Source of the DNA: Bacteroidota bacterium
Lineage (GTDB): Bacteria > Bacteroidota > Bacteroidia > JAFLBG01
Assembly (NCBI GenBank): GCA_017303975.1
Contig: JAFLBG010000023.1
Span: 1-52,110, forward strand
DNA: 52,110 nt
Direction of reading: 5' to 3'
In this document: piece after piece, positions 27,358 to 37,182 of the stretch
Layout: each line of letters starts with the position of its first letter
Numbering within the stretch: position 1 is the stretch's first letter
The notes under the pieces: model-generated
Databases searched by the model: none
What the model was told of the DNA's origin: nothing
Seen by the model: only the letters and a program-made list of their open reading frames with translations
Translations under genes and position numbers: made by a program

Positions 27358-27987
27358 TTAATTTTTTATCTGAAACTCTTTCAGTTCCACAATTGTTTTA
27401 CAGAAAGAAAATTCTTTTTGAATGTAGTTAGAAAAAATAATTGTTATTCTGTTTTCTAAATTTCCGGTAACTAAATTTCTGAACCATTCTATCGAATTTT
27501 CATCCAAATTTGTTGATGGTTCGTCAATTAATAAAATGGAGGTGTTTGATAGAACCGCCAGCGCATGCTTAACACGCTGTTTCATTCCGGATGAAAAATA
27601 TTTAAGTTGTTTGTTGTTTGATTTAGGAAGCTCAATCACCTCCATTACTTTTTGTATGGAGTAGGTATTCATAAGAGGTTTAAATTTCGAATGAAATTTG
27701 ATTAGCTCCTCCAATGTGTAATCTTCTAATAAATCAACATAGTGGGCAGATATGCTGATGTGTTGGTATACATTTTCTAAGGCAACAGGAATATTGTTTA
27801 TAGAATAACTAATCTTGCCTTCGGTAGGAGGTAAGCTGCCGGAAATTAGTTGTAGTAGTGTTGATTTCCCTGTGCCGTTTGTTCCTAATATTGCAAGCGT
27901 ATCGCCAGAGATAGCAGAAAGGTTGACGTTTCTATAAATCCATTCGTGTTGGAACTGTTTGCCAATATTTTCGAGATGTAATTTCAC
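27358..27987 (-). CDS. Orphan ABC transporter ATP-binding protein
   Basis: A 209-residue ATPase subunit with Walker A GTNGTGKSTLL, a degenerate signature FSSGMKQRVKHAL, and Walker B ILLIDEPSTNLDEN. No permease gene adjoins. It lies 8 bases downstream of lpxA in the same direction, so it is the last gene of the lpxD-lpxC/fabZ-lpxA unit. CcmA-like heme exporters and lipid/polysaccharide exporters both have subunits of this size. Context hints at cell-envelope export, but that is inference. Confidence 0.78.
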   Translation of the reverse strand: MKLHLENIGKQFQHEWIYRNVNLSAISGDTLAILGTNGTGKSTLLQLISGSLPPTEGKISYSINNIPVALENVYQHISISAHYVDLLEDYTLEELIKFHSKFKPLMNTYSIQKVMEVIELPKSNNKQLKYFSSGMKQRVKHALAVLSNTSILLIDEPSTNLDENSIEWFRNLVTGNLENRITIIFSNYIQKEFSFCKTIVELKEFQIKN

Positions 27988-27995
27988 TCCGCAAA

Positions 27996-28772
27996 TTATG
28001 AAATACCGCGCATGATACCATTTACAGATTCTCTGATAAACTTAATAATCTGTTCTTTTTCTTTGGATGCCGGAGCTTCTTGTTCTACAATGTTTACAGC
28101 GTTTGTAACATTGTATCCTTTTACATAAATAGTTCTGTAAATATCTTCAATTTCCGCAATTGTTTCATTGGAAAAACCTCTTCGTCTAAGTCCTACGGAA
28201 TTAATACCTACATAGGAAAGAGGCTCTCTTGCTGCTTTTACAAAAGGAGGTACATTTTTACGCACTAACGATCCTCCGGTAATAAAAGTATGAGCTCCTA
28301 TTTTTACAAATTGTTGCACCGCAACCAATCCTTCCAGTATCGACCAGTCTTCTATCTCTACATGTCCTGCAAGGTTTACGCTGTTTGCAACAATAATATT
28401 GTTTCCTAAAATACAATCGTGAGCAATGTGCACGTATGCCATCAATAAACAATTACTCCCTACGGCAGTTTTAAATTTATCTTTTGTACCACGATTCATT
28501 GTTACAAACTCCCTTATAATAGTATTGTCACCAATTTCGGCTGTAGTTTTTTCGCCTTCAAATTTTAAATCTTGCGGAACCGCAGATATAACTGCGCCAG
28601 GAAATATTTTACAATTTTTTCCTATACGCGCACCGTCCATTATTACTGCATTGGGTCCAATCCAGGTGCCATCTCCAATTTCTACATCTTCATAAATGGT
28701 CGCAAATGGTTCAACAATAACATTTTTGCCAAGTTTAGCATTGGGATGTATGTAGGCAGAAGAACTTAACAT
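27996..28772 (-). CDS. lpxA: Acyl-ACP--UDP-N-acetylglucosamine O-acyltransferase LpxA
   Basis: First enzyme of lipid A synthesis, transferring a hydroxyacyl chain to UDP-GlcNAc in the cytoplasm. It is 258 residues, with left-handed beta-helix hexapeptide repeats (IHPNAKLGKNVIVEPFATI, IGDGTWIGPNAVIMDG). The catalytic His segment YVHIAHDC and the C-terminal helical region are normal for LpxA. It follows the LpxC/FabZ gene by 35 bases on the same strand. The clustering with lpxD and lpxC/fabZ is standard in Bacteroidota. Confidence 0.94.
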   Translation of the reverse strand: MLSSSAYIHPNAKLGKNVIVEPFATIYEDVEIGDGTWIGPNAVIMDGARIGKNCKIFPGAVISAVPQDLKFEGEKTTAEIGDNTIIREFVTMNRGTKDKFKTAVGSNCLLMAYVHIAHDCILGNNIIVANSVNLAGHVEIEDWSILEGLVAVQQFVKIGAHTFITGGSLVRKNVPPFVKAAREPLSYVGINSVGLRRRGFSNETIAEIEDIYRTIYVKGYNVTNAVNIVEQEAPASKEKEQIIKFIRESVNGIMRGIS

Positions 28773-28807
28773 GTCAATTTAATATTTTTATTTCAGAGTT
28801 ATATTTT

Positions 28808-30235
28808 TTAGGCAAGAACTTCCGCTTTTGTGTTTTTTACTTTTACTATTTGTGCCATCATTTCGGCTTCCATCACTGCTTTTGAGCCAACGTAAGCTAC
28901 CCCTTTCATATGACAAATTCCGCGTCTAATTGGAGTAAGTAAGTCTAATTTAAAAACAACAGTATCTCCCGGTAAAACTTTTTGTTTGAATTTTACTCCG
29001 TCTATTTTCATGAAATAGGTTAAATAATTTTCAGGATCCGGTACTGTTTTTAAAACTAAAATCCCACCTGTTTGCGCCATAGCTTCTATAAGCAATACGC
29101 CTGGCATTACAGGGTTGTCAGGGAAATGACCTTTGAAAAACTCTTCGTTCATGGTTACATTCTTCACACCAATTACATGGCTTTCGCTGAGTTCCATTAT
29201 TTTATCAATCAATAAAAATGGCTGTCTATGTGGAAGAATTTTTATGATGTCGTTTATATTAAAAAGCGGTTCTGCACTCAAATCTATTTTGGGTGCTTCG
29301 TTCTTTTTAAGTTTTTCTTTTTTAATTAATTCTTTTATTTTTTTTGCAAATGCTGTGTTGCCTGCATGACCAGGGCGTGCGGCTAAAATGTGGGCTTTGA
29401 TGTGAGTGCCAATTAATGCCAAATCACCAACAATGTCAAGCACTTTGTGTCTTGCAGGTTCATTAAAAAAATGAAGTGTGGTATTGTTTAATACTCCTTT
29501 GCCTTTTATAACTACATCGTGCTTATTAAATACAGATGCAAGGTATTCTAATTTTTCGTTAGGGATAGGTCTGTCAACCAATACAATTGCATTGTCTAGA
29601 TCTCCGCCCTTTATCAAGTTGTGTTGCAATAAAGCTTCCAGTTCGTGCAAAAAAACATACGTACGGCACTTGGCAATTTCTGTTTTAAATTCATGTATGT
29701 TGTACATAGTGCCATGCTGTGTTCCTAATATTTCTGAATTGTAGTCAACCATTACAGTTATTCTAAATTCGTCTTGCGGCACTGCCAACATCTCTACTTT
29801 TTTTATAGGATCTTCGTAGGTAAGATTTTCTTTTAATTCAAAATATTCTCGTTCTGTATTCTGTTCTTTTATTCCGGCAGTTTCAAGCAAATTGATAAAT
29901 GGCATTGCACTACCATCCATTATTGGCATTTCCGGACCATCCAATTCCATTAGTATATTGTCTAAATCCATACCAACTAAGGCAGCAAGCACGTGCTCGG
30001 TAGTATAAATTCTTGCGCCATTTTGCTCTAGGGTTGTGCCTCTAGCAGTATCTACAACATTGTCTATATCTGCATCAACTACCGGTTGATTGGGCAAATC
30101 AATTCGTTTGAATTTAAAGCCATGATTGTCTTCTGCAGGTTTAAATGTAAGATTTGTTTTTTTTCCTGTATGTAAACCAACACCGGATATTGAAACTTCT
30201 TTTTTAATCGTTTTTTGCTTTATGGTAGTGCTCAT
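28808..30235 (-). CDS. lpxC/fabZ: Bifunctional LpxC deacetylase / FabZ dehydratase
   Basis: Fusion enzyme characteristic of Bacteroidota. The N-terminal part (about 1-300) is LpxC, the zinc deacetylase that commits lipid A synthesis (ISGVGLHTG, TTEHVLAAL, ARHKVLDIVGDLALIG). The C-terminal part (about 320-470) is FabZ, the 3-hydroxyacyl-ACP dehydratase (LPHRQPFLLIDKI, GHFPDNPVMPGVLLIEA). The reading frame is open from a TTG at 30250, but the ATG at 30235 is preferred: it gives MSTTIKQKTIKKEV and starts 11 bases after the lpxD stop instead of overlapping it. The two activities share the hydroxymyristoyl-ACP pool, and this fusion balances fatty-acid and lipid A flow. Confidence 0.94.
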   Translation of the reverse strand: MSTTIKQKTIKKEVSISGVGLHTGKKTNLTFKPAEDNHGFKFKRIDLPNQPVVDADIDNVVDTARGTTLEQNGARIYTTEHVLAALVGMDLDNILMELDGPEMPIMDGSAMPFINLLETAGIKEQNTEREYFELKENLTYEDPIKKVEMLAVPQDEFRITVMVDYNSEILGTQHGTMYNIHEFKTEIAKCRTYVFLHELEALLQHNLIKGGDLDNAIVLVDRPIPNEKLEYLASVFNKHDVVIKGKGVLNNTTLHFFNEPARHKVLDIVGDLALIGTHIKAHILAARPGHAGNTAFAKKIKELIKKEKLKKNEAPKIDLSAEPLFNINDIIKILPHRQPFLLIDKIMELSESHVIGVKNVTMNEEFFKGHFPDNPVMPGVLLIEAMAQTGGILVLKTVPDPENYLTYFMKIDGVKFKQKVLPGDTVVFKLDLLTPIRRGICHMKGVAYVGSKAVMEAEMMAQIVKVKNTKAEVLA

Positions 30236-30246
30236 GGTAAGTTTAT

Positions 30247-31296
30247 TCAATGGTTGTTTGTAGATTTCTTGAGTTGTTTTTCTAGTTCTGTAATTTTTTC
30301 TTGAATAGAAGGAAGTTTTCTAAATAGAACATAAGAGCGTTTGTAATCTCCAATGCCAAATGCGGGTGATCCTTGAACAATTTCGCCTTCTTGTGTTATA
30401 CTATGTCCAATACCTGATTGTGCAGCAATTTTTACGTTATTCGCAATCGTTAAATGACCAACAATTCCTACTTGTCCGCCAATCATACAGTTTTTCCCTA
30501 TTTTTGTTGATCCGGCTACTCCGGTTTGTGCTGCTATAACTGTGTTTTCTCCTATTTCAACGTTGTGTGCAATTTGAATAAGGTTGTCGAGTTTTACGCC
30601 TTTACGAATAATGGTTGATCCAAGCGTTGCTCTGTCAATTGTGCTATTGGAGCCTATTTCTACATAATCTTCCAATACAACATTTCCAATATGTGGAATT
30701 TTATGGTAATTGTTTTCGCTGTTAGGTGCAAAACCAAAGCCGTCTCCGCCAATAACCACGCCTGCATGAATAGTACAATTATTCCCAACTACACAATCGG
30801 CATATATTTTTACACCCGAGTAAATAGTTGTGTTATCCCCAATTTTACAGCCATCTGCAATAAAAGCATTGGGATATATTTTAGTGTTTTTTCCAATTTT
30901 TACACCTTCTCCAATATAACTAAATGCTCCAATATATGTGTTGTCGGCTAGTGTAGCGGTTTTTGCAATAAAGTTGGGTTGCTCAATTCCGGATTTGTTA
31001 TTCTTTATTTGATTGTATGTTTCAAGTAATGTTGCAAAACTTTTTCTTGGGTCATCTACACGTATCAGAGTACATGTTTTTTTTAATTCTTTTTCAAGAA
31101 CTAAATCCTTTGCTACAATTACTATAGAGGCATCTGTAGTATAGAGGTATGGGGTGTATTGTGGATTAGATAAAAAAGAAAGCGTATTGGGTGTGCCTTC
31201 TTCAATTTTAGATAGTTGATTTACGGAGGCTTCTGCATTGCCTTCAACTATTCCCTTAACTAAGCCTGCTATTTGCTCGGCCGTAAATTGCATCAT
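30247..31296 (-). CDS. lpxD: UDP-3-O-(3-hydroxyacyl)glucosamine N-acyltransferase LpxD
   Basis: Third step of lipid A synthesis. It is 349 residues: an N-terminal uridine-binding domain ([22 protein letters not shown]), a left-handed beta helix of hexapeptide repeats, the catalytic-His segment [12 protein letters not shown], and a C-terminal helix with basic residues. Two ATG codons stand in tandem at the start (31296 and 31293); the second gives MQFTAEQI. It is the promoter-proximal gene of the lpxD-lpxC/fabZ-lpxA-ABC ATPase unit. A match to the -7 consensus lies just upstream. Confidence 0.94.
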   Translation of the reverse strand: MMQFTAEQIAGLVKGIVEGNAEASVNQLSKIEEGTPNTLSFLSNPQYTPYLYTTDASIVIVAKDLVLEKELKKTCTLIRVDDPRKSFATLLETYNQIKNNKSGIEQPNFIAKTATLADNTYIGAFSYIGEGVKIGKNTKIYPNAFIADGCKIGDNTTIYSGVKIYADCVVGNNCTIHAGVVIGGDGFGFAPNSENNYHKIPHIGNVVLEDYVEIGSNSTIDRATLGSTIIRKGVKLDNLIQIAHNVEIGENTVIAAQTGVAGSTKIGKNCMIGGQVGIVGHLTIANNVKIAAQSGIGHSITQEGEIVQGSPAFGIGDYKRSYVLFRKLPSIQEKITELEKQLKKSTNNH

Positions 31297-31313
31297 GGAT
31301 TATTAGGTTTTAA

Positions 31314-31321
31314 CAAAGTTA
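31314..31321 (-). promoter_or_regulatory. Candidate -7 promoter element of the lpx unit
   Basis: Read on the minus strand, TAACTTTG matches the Bacteroidota -7 consensus TAnnTTTG exactly, 18 bases upstream of the lpxD ATG. No clear TTG is found at the expected -33 position, so support is partial. Confidence 0.4.
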
Positions 31322-31428
31322 ATACTTTTAGAGCTTATTCCCAGTTTTTTCTTACCCTAATAACTACATTTTATCCCCAAAATTGCATAAGAATGTTAAT
31401 AGTAAAGTGCGAATTAAATCTTTGATAG

Positions 31429-32667
31429 TTAGGTTCTTAGCTCTTTTGGGAAACATAAAAAGTATTTTTTTACTGTTTTTGCTAATGCCGAACCATTCAA
31501 TTGGTCTGATGCCTCTAAAATATCTTTTGTTTTGCCGTCTTTAAACAAAATATTGATTCTTATTTTCTCCGGGTTGTAAATATTGTTTGCCACTTCTCCC
31601 GAAAAAACAAAATAGCCTACTTCCTCCGGTTTTATTTTTAATAGTTTTTGTGCTCGTAGTTTTAGCGCATCTATACTTTTTTTATCAAATGGCTGATTTT
31701 GCATGGTTATTGAAAAAAGTTTTCTATCCGCCATGTATTTTGCTAGAGTAGATAAGGTTTTGTCTTTGTGTCCAACCCACACTTTAACCGAAGCCATAAT
31801 ATCGTGATCGTCTAATTCTGCAAACGTGTCTAATATTTTGGGATTAGACAGAAAGGAGTTTTTGTCGTGTTTGTTATATAAAAATTCGTGCAAGGCCGGA
31901 GTGCAAAAAAGTTCTTCTCCTTTTAAGGCAAGCTCTTTGGCTCGTTTTAAAATGTTTACAAGCATGTGTTCTGCACTTAGCACTGTTTTGTGAAGATATA
32001 CTTGCCAATACATTAATCGCCTGGCCAAAATAAATTTCTCGGTAGAGTAGATGCCTTTTAATTCAACAACCAATTGGTTATTTACAACATCCAACATTTT
32101 TATAATTCGGTCGCTTCCTACAATTCCTTCGGAAACACCGGTATAAAAGCTGTCTCGAACCAAATAGTCTAGTCTATCCACATCTAGTTGACTGGAAACT
32201 AATTGGTGTAAAAATTTTTTGTGGTACTCGCCATTAAAAATTTTTAATGCCAACGTAAGCTGCCCTTTAAACTCTTTGTTTAATCGAGCAATAAAAAGTT
32301 GCGAGAGCGTTTCATGGTTCATGTTGTGAACAATGGTATGCTCCAGTGCGTGGGAAAAAGGACCATGTCCAATGTCATGAAGTAGAATAGCAATTTCGGC
32401 AGCTTCTGCTTCTTTTTCAGTAATGGATTGTCCTTTAGAGCGCAATGTTTCTATAGCTTGCATCATTAAATGCATGGCGCCAATTACGTGATGGAAGCGC
32501 GTATGCAATGCTCCCGGATAAACGAGTTGTGTTAATCCTAATTGTCTAATTCTTCGCAAGCGCTGAAAATACCTGTGTTCAATTAGTTTGAAAGTAAGAT
32601 TATTTGGAATAGTTACAAATCCATAAATTGGATCGTTGATAATTTTACTTTTAGTCTTTTTTAACAT
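31429..32667 (-). CDS. HD-domain phosphohydrolase (dGTPase-like)
   Basis: A 412-residue HD-superfamily metal-dependent phosphohydrolase, widespread in Bacteroidota. Metal-binding residues lie in TRFHHVIGAMHLM, ILLHDIGHGPFSHALEH (H...HD) and DVDRLDYLVRDS. These resemble the deoxynucleoside-triphosphate triphosphohydrolases, but the true substrate of this subgroup is not known. It is divergent from porX across 104 bases. Confidence 0.83.
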   Translation of the reverse strand: MLKKTKSKIINDPIYGFVTIPNNLTFKLIEHRYFQRLRRIRQLGLTQLVYPGALHTRFHHVIGAMHLMMQAIETLRSKGQSITEKEAEAAEIAILLHDIGHGPFSHALEHTIVHNMNHETLSQLFIARLNKEFKGQLTLALKIFNGEYHKKFLHQLVSSQLDVDRLDYLVRDSFYTGVSEGIVGSDRIIKMLDVVNNQLVVELKGIYSTEKFILARRLMYWQVYLHKTVLSAEHMLVNILKRAKELALKGEELFCTPALHEFLYNKHDKNSFLSNPKILDTFAELDDHDIMASVKVWVGHKDKTLSTLAKYMADRKLFSITMQNQPFDKKSIDALKLRAQKLLKIKPEEVGYFVFSGEVANNIYNPEKIRINILFKDGKTKDILEASDQLNGSALAKTVKKYFLCFPKELRT

Positions 32668-32717
32668 TTGGTCAATGGTAAAATAATTACATTTAAAAAA
32701 CGTTACATACCAAACTT

Positions 32718-32734
32718 AGTACGAAAACCGTACT
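32718..32734. promoter_or_regulatory. Inverted repeat in the porX / HD-hydrolase divergent promoter region
   Basis: AGTACG-AAAAC-CGTACT is a perfect 6-bp inverted repeat with a 5-base spacer, in the 104-base gap between divergent genes. TAAGTTTG, read leftward at 32711-32718, is a -7 match for the HD gene. The repeat could be an operator shared by both genes. Confidence 0.35.
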
Positions 32735-32771
32735 GTTAATTTAGGAATTAATTAAATCTAATACACCATAA

Positions 32772-34322
32772 ATGGAAAAAGTATCAATTCTTTGGGCAGA
32801 TGATGAGATAGAATATTTAAAGCCGCACATTCTTTTTTTAAAGGAGAAAGGATACGATGTGACTACAGTAAACAGTGGAGATGATGCTTTGGATCAAATT
32901 GCAGCTAAATCATTTGATGTGGTTTTTTTAGACGAAAATATGCCTGGCTTAAGTGGGCTGGAAACGCTAGAAAAATTAAAAAAAATTAATCAAGGTATTC
33001 CGGTAATTATGATTACCAAAAGTGAAGAAGAACGTATTATGGAAGATGCTATTGGTAGTAAGATTAGCGACTATCTTATAAAGCCGGTTAATCCGAATCA
33101 AATTTTACTTTCCTTAAAAAAAATACTTGATAATAAACGTTTGGTAAGTGCAAAAACTACCACCGGCTATCAACAAGAGTTTAGGAGCATTGGCATGCAG
33201 CTTAGCGATAAGTTGAGTTTTGCAGAATGGACAGAAGTATATAAGAAACTTATTTTTTGGGAATTAGAATTACAAAAATCTACCGACCAAAGTATGGCTG
33301 AAATACTTACCATGCAAAAGAGAGAGGCAAATACGTTGTTTGCAAAGTATATAGAGAATAATTATTTGACTTGGTTGAGTGGTAAAAGCAAAGATACACC
33401 TACTCTTTCTCATACTTTGCTTAAGAGCAAACTATTTCCGGAGGTTGAGAAAGAATCGGTGTTTTTATTGGTAATTGATAATTTACGTTTTGACCAATGG
33501 AAGGTTATAGAACCGATAGTTTCTCAGTATTACCGGGTAGATAAAGAAGAAGTATACTGTAGTATTTTACCTACTGCTACTCAATATGCTCGTAATGCTA
33601 TGTTTGCAGGGCTTATGCCATCTGAGATAGAGAAGTTGTATCCGCAATGGTGGGTAAATGACGACCAAGAAGAAGGAAAAAATTTGCACGAAAGCGATTT
33701 TCTTGCTTCTAATTTAAAGCGCTCCGGCAAGGATGTTAAATTTTCGTACAATAAAATTACTAACCTAGCTGCCGGAAAAAAATTAGCAGAAAATATTCCT
33801 AATTTATTGCAGAATAGATTAAATGTAATTGTGTATAATTTTGTAGATATGCTTTCGCATGCTCGAACCGAAATGGAAGTTATTCGCGAGTTGGCAGATG
33901 ATGAGAAGGCTTATCGTTCTATTACCTTGTCTTGGTTTGAACACTCTCCGTTGCACGATATTTTAAAGCAGTTAGCTGATAAAAAAATAAAAGTAATTAT
34001 AACCACCGATCACGGTACGATAAAAGTAACAGAACCTTCAAAAGTTGTTGGAGATAAGAATGTTAATACCAATTTGCGTTACAAACAAGGTAAAACATTA
34101 ACCTACGAAAAAAAGGAAGTGTTTGAAGTTAAAAATCCACAAGAAGCTTTTTTACCAAAACTAAATGTAAGTACTACTTATATTTTTGCAAAGCAAGATA
34201 TGTTTTTTGCGTATCCTAATAATTTCAACTATTACGTTAATTATTACAAAAATACATTTCAGCACGGAGGGGTTTCGCTAGAGGAAATGTTGATACCTTT
34301 TATCGTGCTGAGTGCTAAGTAG
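32772..34322 (+). CDS. porX: PorX, type IX secretion response regulator with PglZ domain
   Basis: A 516-residue two-component response regulator of the type IX secretion system. The receiver domain (residues 1-120) has acidic DDE at 10-12 and phosphoacceptor Asp54 (VVFLDENMPG). The C-terminal PglZ domain of the alkaline-phosphatase superfamily has VIDNLRFDQW, LPTATQYARNAMF and ITTDHGTIKV, the metal-binding segments; in studied PorX proteins it is a zinc-dependent phosphodiesterase acting on nucleotides. PorX controls genes for type IX machinery together with PorY and SigP, neither of which is in the window. Its expected cargo type, the surface protein at 19916, is nearby but separately transcribed. 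Confidence 0.92.
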   Translation: MEKVSILWADDEIEYLKPHILFLKEKGYDVTTVNSGDDALDQIAAKSFDVVFLDENMPGLSGLETLEKLKKINQGIPVIMITKSEEERIMEDAIGSKISDYLIKPVNPNQILLSLKKILDNKRLVSAKTTTGYQQEFRSIGMQLSDKLSFAEWTEVYKKLIFWELELQKSTDQSMAEILTMQKREANTLFAKYIENNYLTWLSGKSKDTPTLSHTLLKSKLFPEVEKESVFLLVIDNLRFDQWKVIEPIVSQYYRVDKEEVYCSILPTATQYARNAMFAGLMPSEIEKLYPQWWVNDDQEEGKNLHESDFLASNLKRSGKDVKFSYNKITNLAAGKKLAENIPNLLQNRLNVIVYNFVDMLSHARTEMEVIRELADDEKAYRSITLSWFEHSPLHDILKQLADKKIKVIITTDHGTIKVTEPSKVVGDKNVNTNLRYKQGKTLTYEKKEVFEVKNPQEAFLPKLNVSTTYIFAKQDMFFAYPNNFNYYVNYYKNTFQHGGVSLEEMLIPFIVLSAK

Positions 34323-34332
34323 AGATTGTTTT

Positions 34333-34755
34333 TTATTCGCACTCACACGAGTCTGTTTCTCTATCTAAGTCAATAGCTGTAACGATTGTAGAAATGCTAT
34401 CACAATCGGCTACTATGATTCGCACATGTTGATTTTGAGCTGTTGTGCCTTCCACAGCGTATTTGGGGCAGGGCTTATTTTGCACTTCACTTTTTTTATA
34501 GTTGATGCTTCCTTTTTGCAGTAGTTCTTTTACTGTATTTTTTGAGATGTTTCTACAGTTCATTCTGCAAGTGGCATGTTTGCTGTATTCTATTTTTTGA
34601 GATTGTAATTCTTCTAATTTAAGTGTTGCAGGCAGTTTGCAGCCCGACCTGCCTTTAAATAAAAAACTAACGGTAAAAATTCCTAGTACAACCCCAAAGG
34701 CGTAAAAGCCAAGTCGTTTAAGGAATATAGGACGTTCGTTTTTTGAAAGAAGCAT
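34333..34755 (-). CDS. DUF4258 membrane-anchored protein
   Basis: A 140-residue protein with one N-terminal membrane segment (about residues 12-30) and a DUF4258 domain after it (KHATCRMNCRNISKNTVKELL, about 55-75, to IVTAIDLDRET). Several paired cysteines (CRMNCRN, CPKY, SCECE end) suggest disulfides or metal binding outside the cytoplasm. Function unknown. It ends the minus-strand run that starts with the LptF/LptG permease; it lies 26 bases after the ribBA stop. Confidence 0.65.
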   Translation of the reverse strand: MLLSKNERPIFLKRLGFYAFGVVLGIFTVSFLFKGRSGCKLPATLKLEELQSQKIEYSKHATCRMNCRNISKNTVKELLQKGSINYKKSEVQNKPCPKYAVEGTTAQNQHVRIIVADCDSISTIVTAIDLDRETDSCECE

Positions 34756-34781
34756 AAAATTAATTGCAGGTTAAGGCTTAT

Positions 34782-36002
34782 TTAATCATTTAGATTAAGG
34801 GTGTGTCCCATTTTATTTTTTTTCGTTTCCAAGTACAATTTATTGTGTTGGTTCGATTTAATTTCTAGCGGAACGTTTTCAATTATTTCTAATCCATAGC
34901 CTAATAATCCGGCTCTTTTGGTTGGATTGTTGGTCATGAGTTTTATTTTATTTACACCTAAATCGCGCAGTATTTGTGCTCCAACTCCGTAATCTCGTTC
35001 ATCGGGTTTAAAGCCAAGCTCTACATTTGCTTCTACTGTATCTCTTCCATTTTCTTGCAATTGATACGCTTTAAGCTTATTTAATAATCCAATTCCTCTG
35101 CCTTCTTGATTCATATACACGATTATTCCCTTTCCCGCCTTTTCAATTACTTCCATTGCTTTTTTTAGTTGAGGTCCGCAATCGCATCTGCAGGAGCCAA
35201 AAATATCGCCTGTTAAACAAGAAGAGTGCACGCGCACTAATACCGGTTCATCTTTTTCCCAAGTACCTTTTATAAGCGCTAAATGTTCTTGATCGGTAGT
35301 TGTTTGGCGATAGGCAACCAATTCAAAATCTCCGGTTTCGGTAGGCAATTGAATTTTCACATCTCTAACAATGATGCTTTCTTTTTCTAGTCGGTATGCT
35401 ATTAAATCTTCAATTGAAATAATTTTCAAATCAAATTTTTGTGCAATTTTTAGTAGGTCAGGCAAGCGAGCCATTGTGCCATCTTCATTCATTATTTCCA
35501 CCAAAGCACCTACTGGCTCAAACCCTGCAAGTCTAGCTATGTCTATGGTAGCTTCTGTGTGCCCCGATCTTCTTAGTACACCGCCTCTTTTAGCTTTAAG
35601 AGGAAAAATGTGTCCGGGTCTTCCAAATTCTTCGGGTTTAATAGCAGGATTAATAAGCGCTTGTATTGTTTTGGCTCTGTCGCTTGCCGATATTCCTGTT
35701 GAACATCCGTAGCCACGTAAATCAATCGACACTGTAAATGGAGTTTCGTGCACAGAGGTATTATCTTCTACCATTAAATCCAACTTTAGCTCTACTGCTT
35801 TCGATTCAATGATGGGGGCACAAATCAAACCTCTGCCGTGTGTGGCCATAAAGTTAATTACTTCCGGAGTTACGTTTCTAGCTGCGGTTACAAAATCCCC
35901 TTCGTTTTCACGATCTTTGTCATCAACAATAATAATAACCTTCCCGGCTTTGATATCGCTAATAGCTTCTTCTATGGTATTTAATTTGATTTCTTCGTTC
36001 AT
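34782..36002 (-). CDS. ribBA: RibBA, DHBP synthase / GTP cyclohydrolase II
   Basis: Bifunctional riboflavin enzyme that makes both precursors: 3,4-dihydroxy-2-butanone 4-phosphate from ribulose 5-phosphate (N-terminal half, [11 protein letters not shown] at about residues 27-37) and the pyrimidine from GTP (C-terminal half, zinc site [16 protein letters not shown]). The frame is open to a TTG at 36017, but the ATG at 36002 gives MNEEIKLN, the normal start. The protein is then 406 residues, normal for the family. No FMN riboswitch is visible: only 31 bases separate it from the glycosyltransferase upstream. Confidence 0.94.
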   Translation of the reverse strand: MNEEIKLNTIEEAISDIKAGKVIIIVDDKDRENEGDFVTAARNVTPEVINFMATHGRGLICAPIIESKAVELKLDLMVEDNTSVHETPFTVSIDLRGYGCSTGISASDRAKTIQALINPAIKPEEFGRPGHIFPLKAKRGGVLRRSGHTEATIDIARLAGFEPVGALVEIMNEDGTMARLPDLLKIAQKFDLKIISIEDLIAYRLEKESIIVRDVKIQLPTETGDFELVAYRQTTTDQEHLALIKGTWEKDEPVLVRVHSSCLTGDIFGSCRCDCGPQLKKAMEVIEKAGKGIIVYMNQEGRGIGLLNKLKAYQLQENGRDTVEANVELGFKPDERDYGVGAQILRDLGVNKIKLMTNNPTKRAGLLGYGLEIIENVPLEIKSNQHNKLYLETKKNKMGHTLNLND

Positions 36003-36033
36003 AATTTTAAAATTCAAATATACGTAAATATGC

Positions 36034-37182
36034 CTAAAACACTTGCTTTACGCTTTTCTCCCAATCGTACTTATTTTTTACAAATGTATAGCCATTTTCT
36101 TGTATAGACGCGTATAACTGATTATTTGTAAGTAATAAGACAATTGCATCTGCAAATTGTTCTGGAGTTTCAGCAAGTAGTATTTCTTTTTTTTCTATGG
36201 CTTGCAATGCGTTGTTAGCTTGGAAAGAAGTAACACAAGGTATTTTCATTGCCATGGCTTCTAATAGCTTATTTTGCAAACCAATGCTAATTTGCATCGG
36301 TGCAACCAATATTTTCGATTCTGCATAGCAGTCGCGTATATCTTCAATCCAGCCGGTAACAGTTACATTTTTTGATGCAAGCGCTAAAACTCTTTTGGTA
36401 GGAGAGGAGCCAGCAAGTACAATTTTTATATTTGGTAATTGTTTTTTTAGAATAGGTAAAATTTTAGTAACCAAAAATTCGGCACTCTCTACATTTGGTG
36501 GATATTGCATGTTGCCGGCAAATAGAATATCATACTTTTTTTCTTTTTTTTGTTCTTTAAAAAAATCAAGATTAACACCGTTTCTAATTACTCTAATTTC
36601 TTCGTTTTTAGGGTGGTTAATAGCATTTCTGTCTTGTTCTGAAATGATTAATTTGTCTTGAAAGTTTGCAAATACAGCGTGTTCGTATGCTATTAATTTT
36701 TTGTATTCCCACTTTAGCAATGCTTTTAAGTACCAAGGTTCAATTGCAATTCTGCGCTCAATACCTTTTGAGAACGCATCCATATAATCAAGTGTTTTTG
36801 GGATGCCTTTTATTTCTTTAACATATTCCGTAGTTCTAATCAATTGACATAGAATTTTATCAGGATGTATTTTGGAAATAAACGTGTTAAATATTCGCTG
36901 ATTTTTTTTTGAATAGAAATAAGAAACCTGAAACGGTAATTGTCGGATTGGTGCTAACAGCAGGTTAATTAGAATTTGAAGTTTACTTAAATAAACAATT
37001 TTTATTTCCTTGCAATAATGTTTTATTTCTTCAAAATCTTTACTTGAAATTTTTGTGTCAGACAATGCAAATAAAAACAATTCGTGCTCTTTAGACAGGT
37101 GCTTTATAAAATAATAAGCTCTCAGCTTATCGCCTTTTTCAAGCGGATAAGGGAATCGAGAGAGTATTATGGCAAGTTTCAT
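36034..37182 (-). CDS. GT4-family glycosyltransferase
   Basis: A 382-residue GT-B glycosyltransferase resembling the exosortase-linked TIGR03087 type. It opens with [19 protein letters not shown], the donor-loop signature of GT4 enzymes, and has [19 protein letters not shown] and [20 protein letters not shown] in its C-terminal half. Its start overlaps the end of the next glycosyltransferase gene by 4 bases (37179-37182), so the two are translationally coupled. Acceptor unknown; the proximity to a lipopolysaccharide-type permease suggests work on an envelope glycan. Confidence 0.85.
   Translation of the reverse strand: MKLAIILSRFPYPLEKGDKLRAYYFIKHLSKEHELFLFALSDTKISSKDFEEIKHYCKEIKIVYLSKLQILINLLLAPIRQLPFQVSYFYSKKNQRIFNTFISKIHPDKILCQLIRTTEYVKEIKGIPKTLDYMDAFSKGIERRIAIEPWYLKALLKWEYKKLIAYEHAVFANFQDKLIISEQDRNAINHPKNEEIRVIRNGVNLDFFKEQKKEKKYDILFAGNMQYPPNVESAEFLVTKILPILKKQLPNIKIVLAGSSPTKRVLALASKNVTVTGWIEDIRDCYAESKILVAPMQISIGLQNKLLEAMAMKIPCVTSFQANNALQAIEKKEILLAETPEQFADAIVLLLTNNQLYASIQENGYTFVKNKYDWEKSVKQVF

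Noticed and set aside
36003-36033. FMN riboswitch upstream of ribBA
   Set aside because: Only 31 bases separate the gene from its neighbour, too short for the element, and no FMN-type conserved sequence is present.
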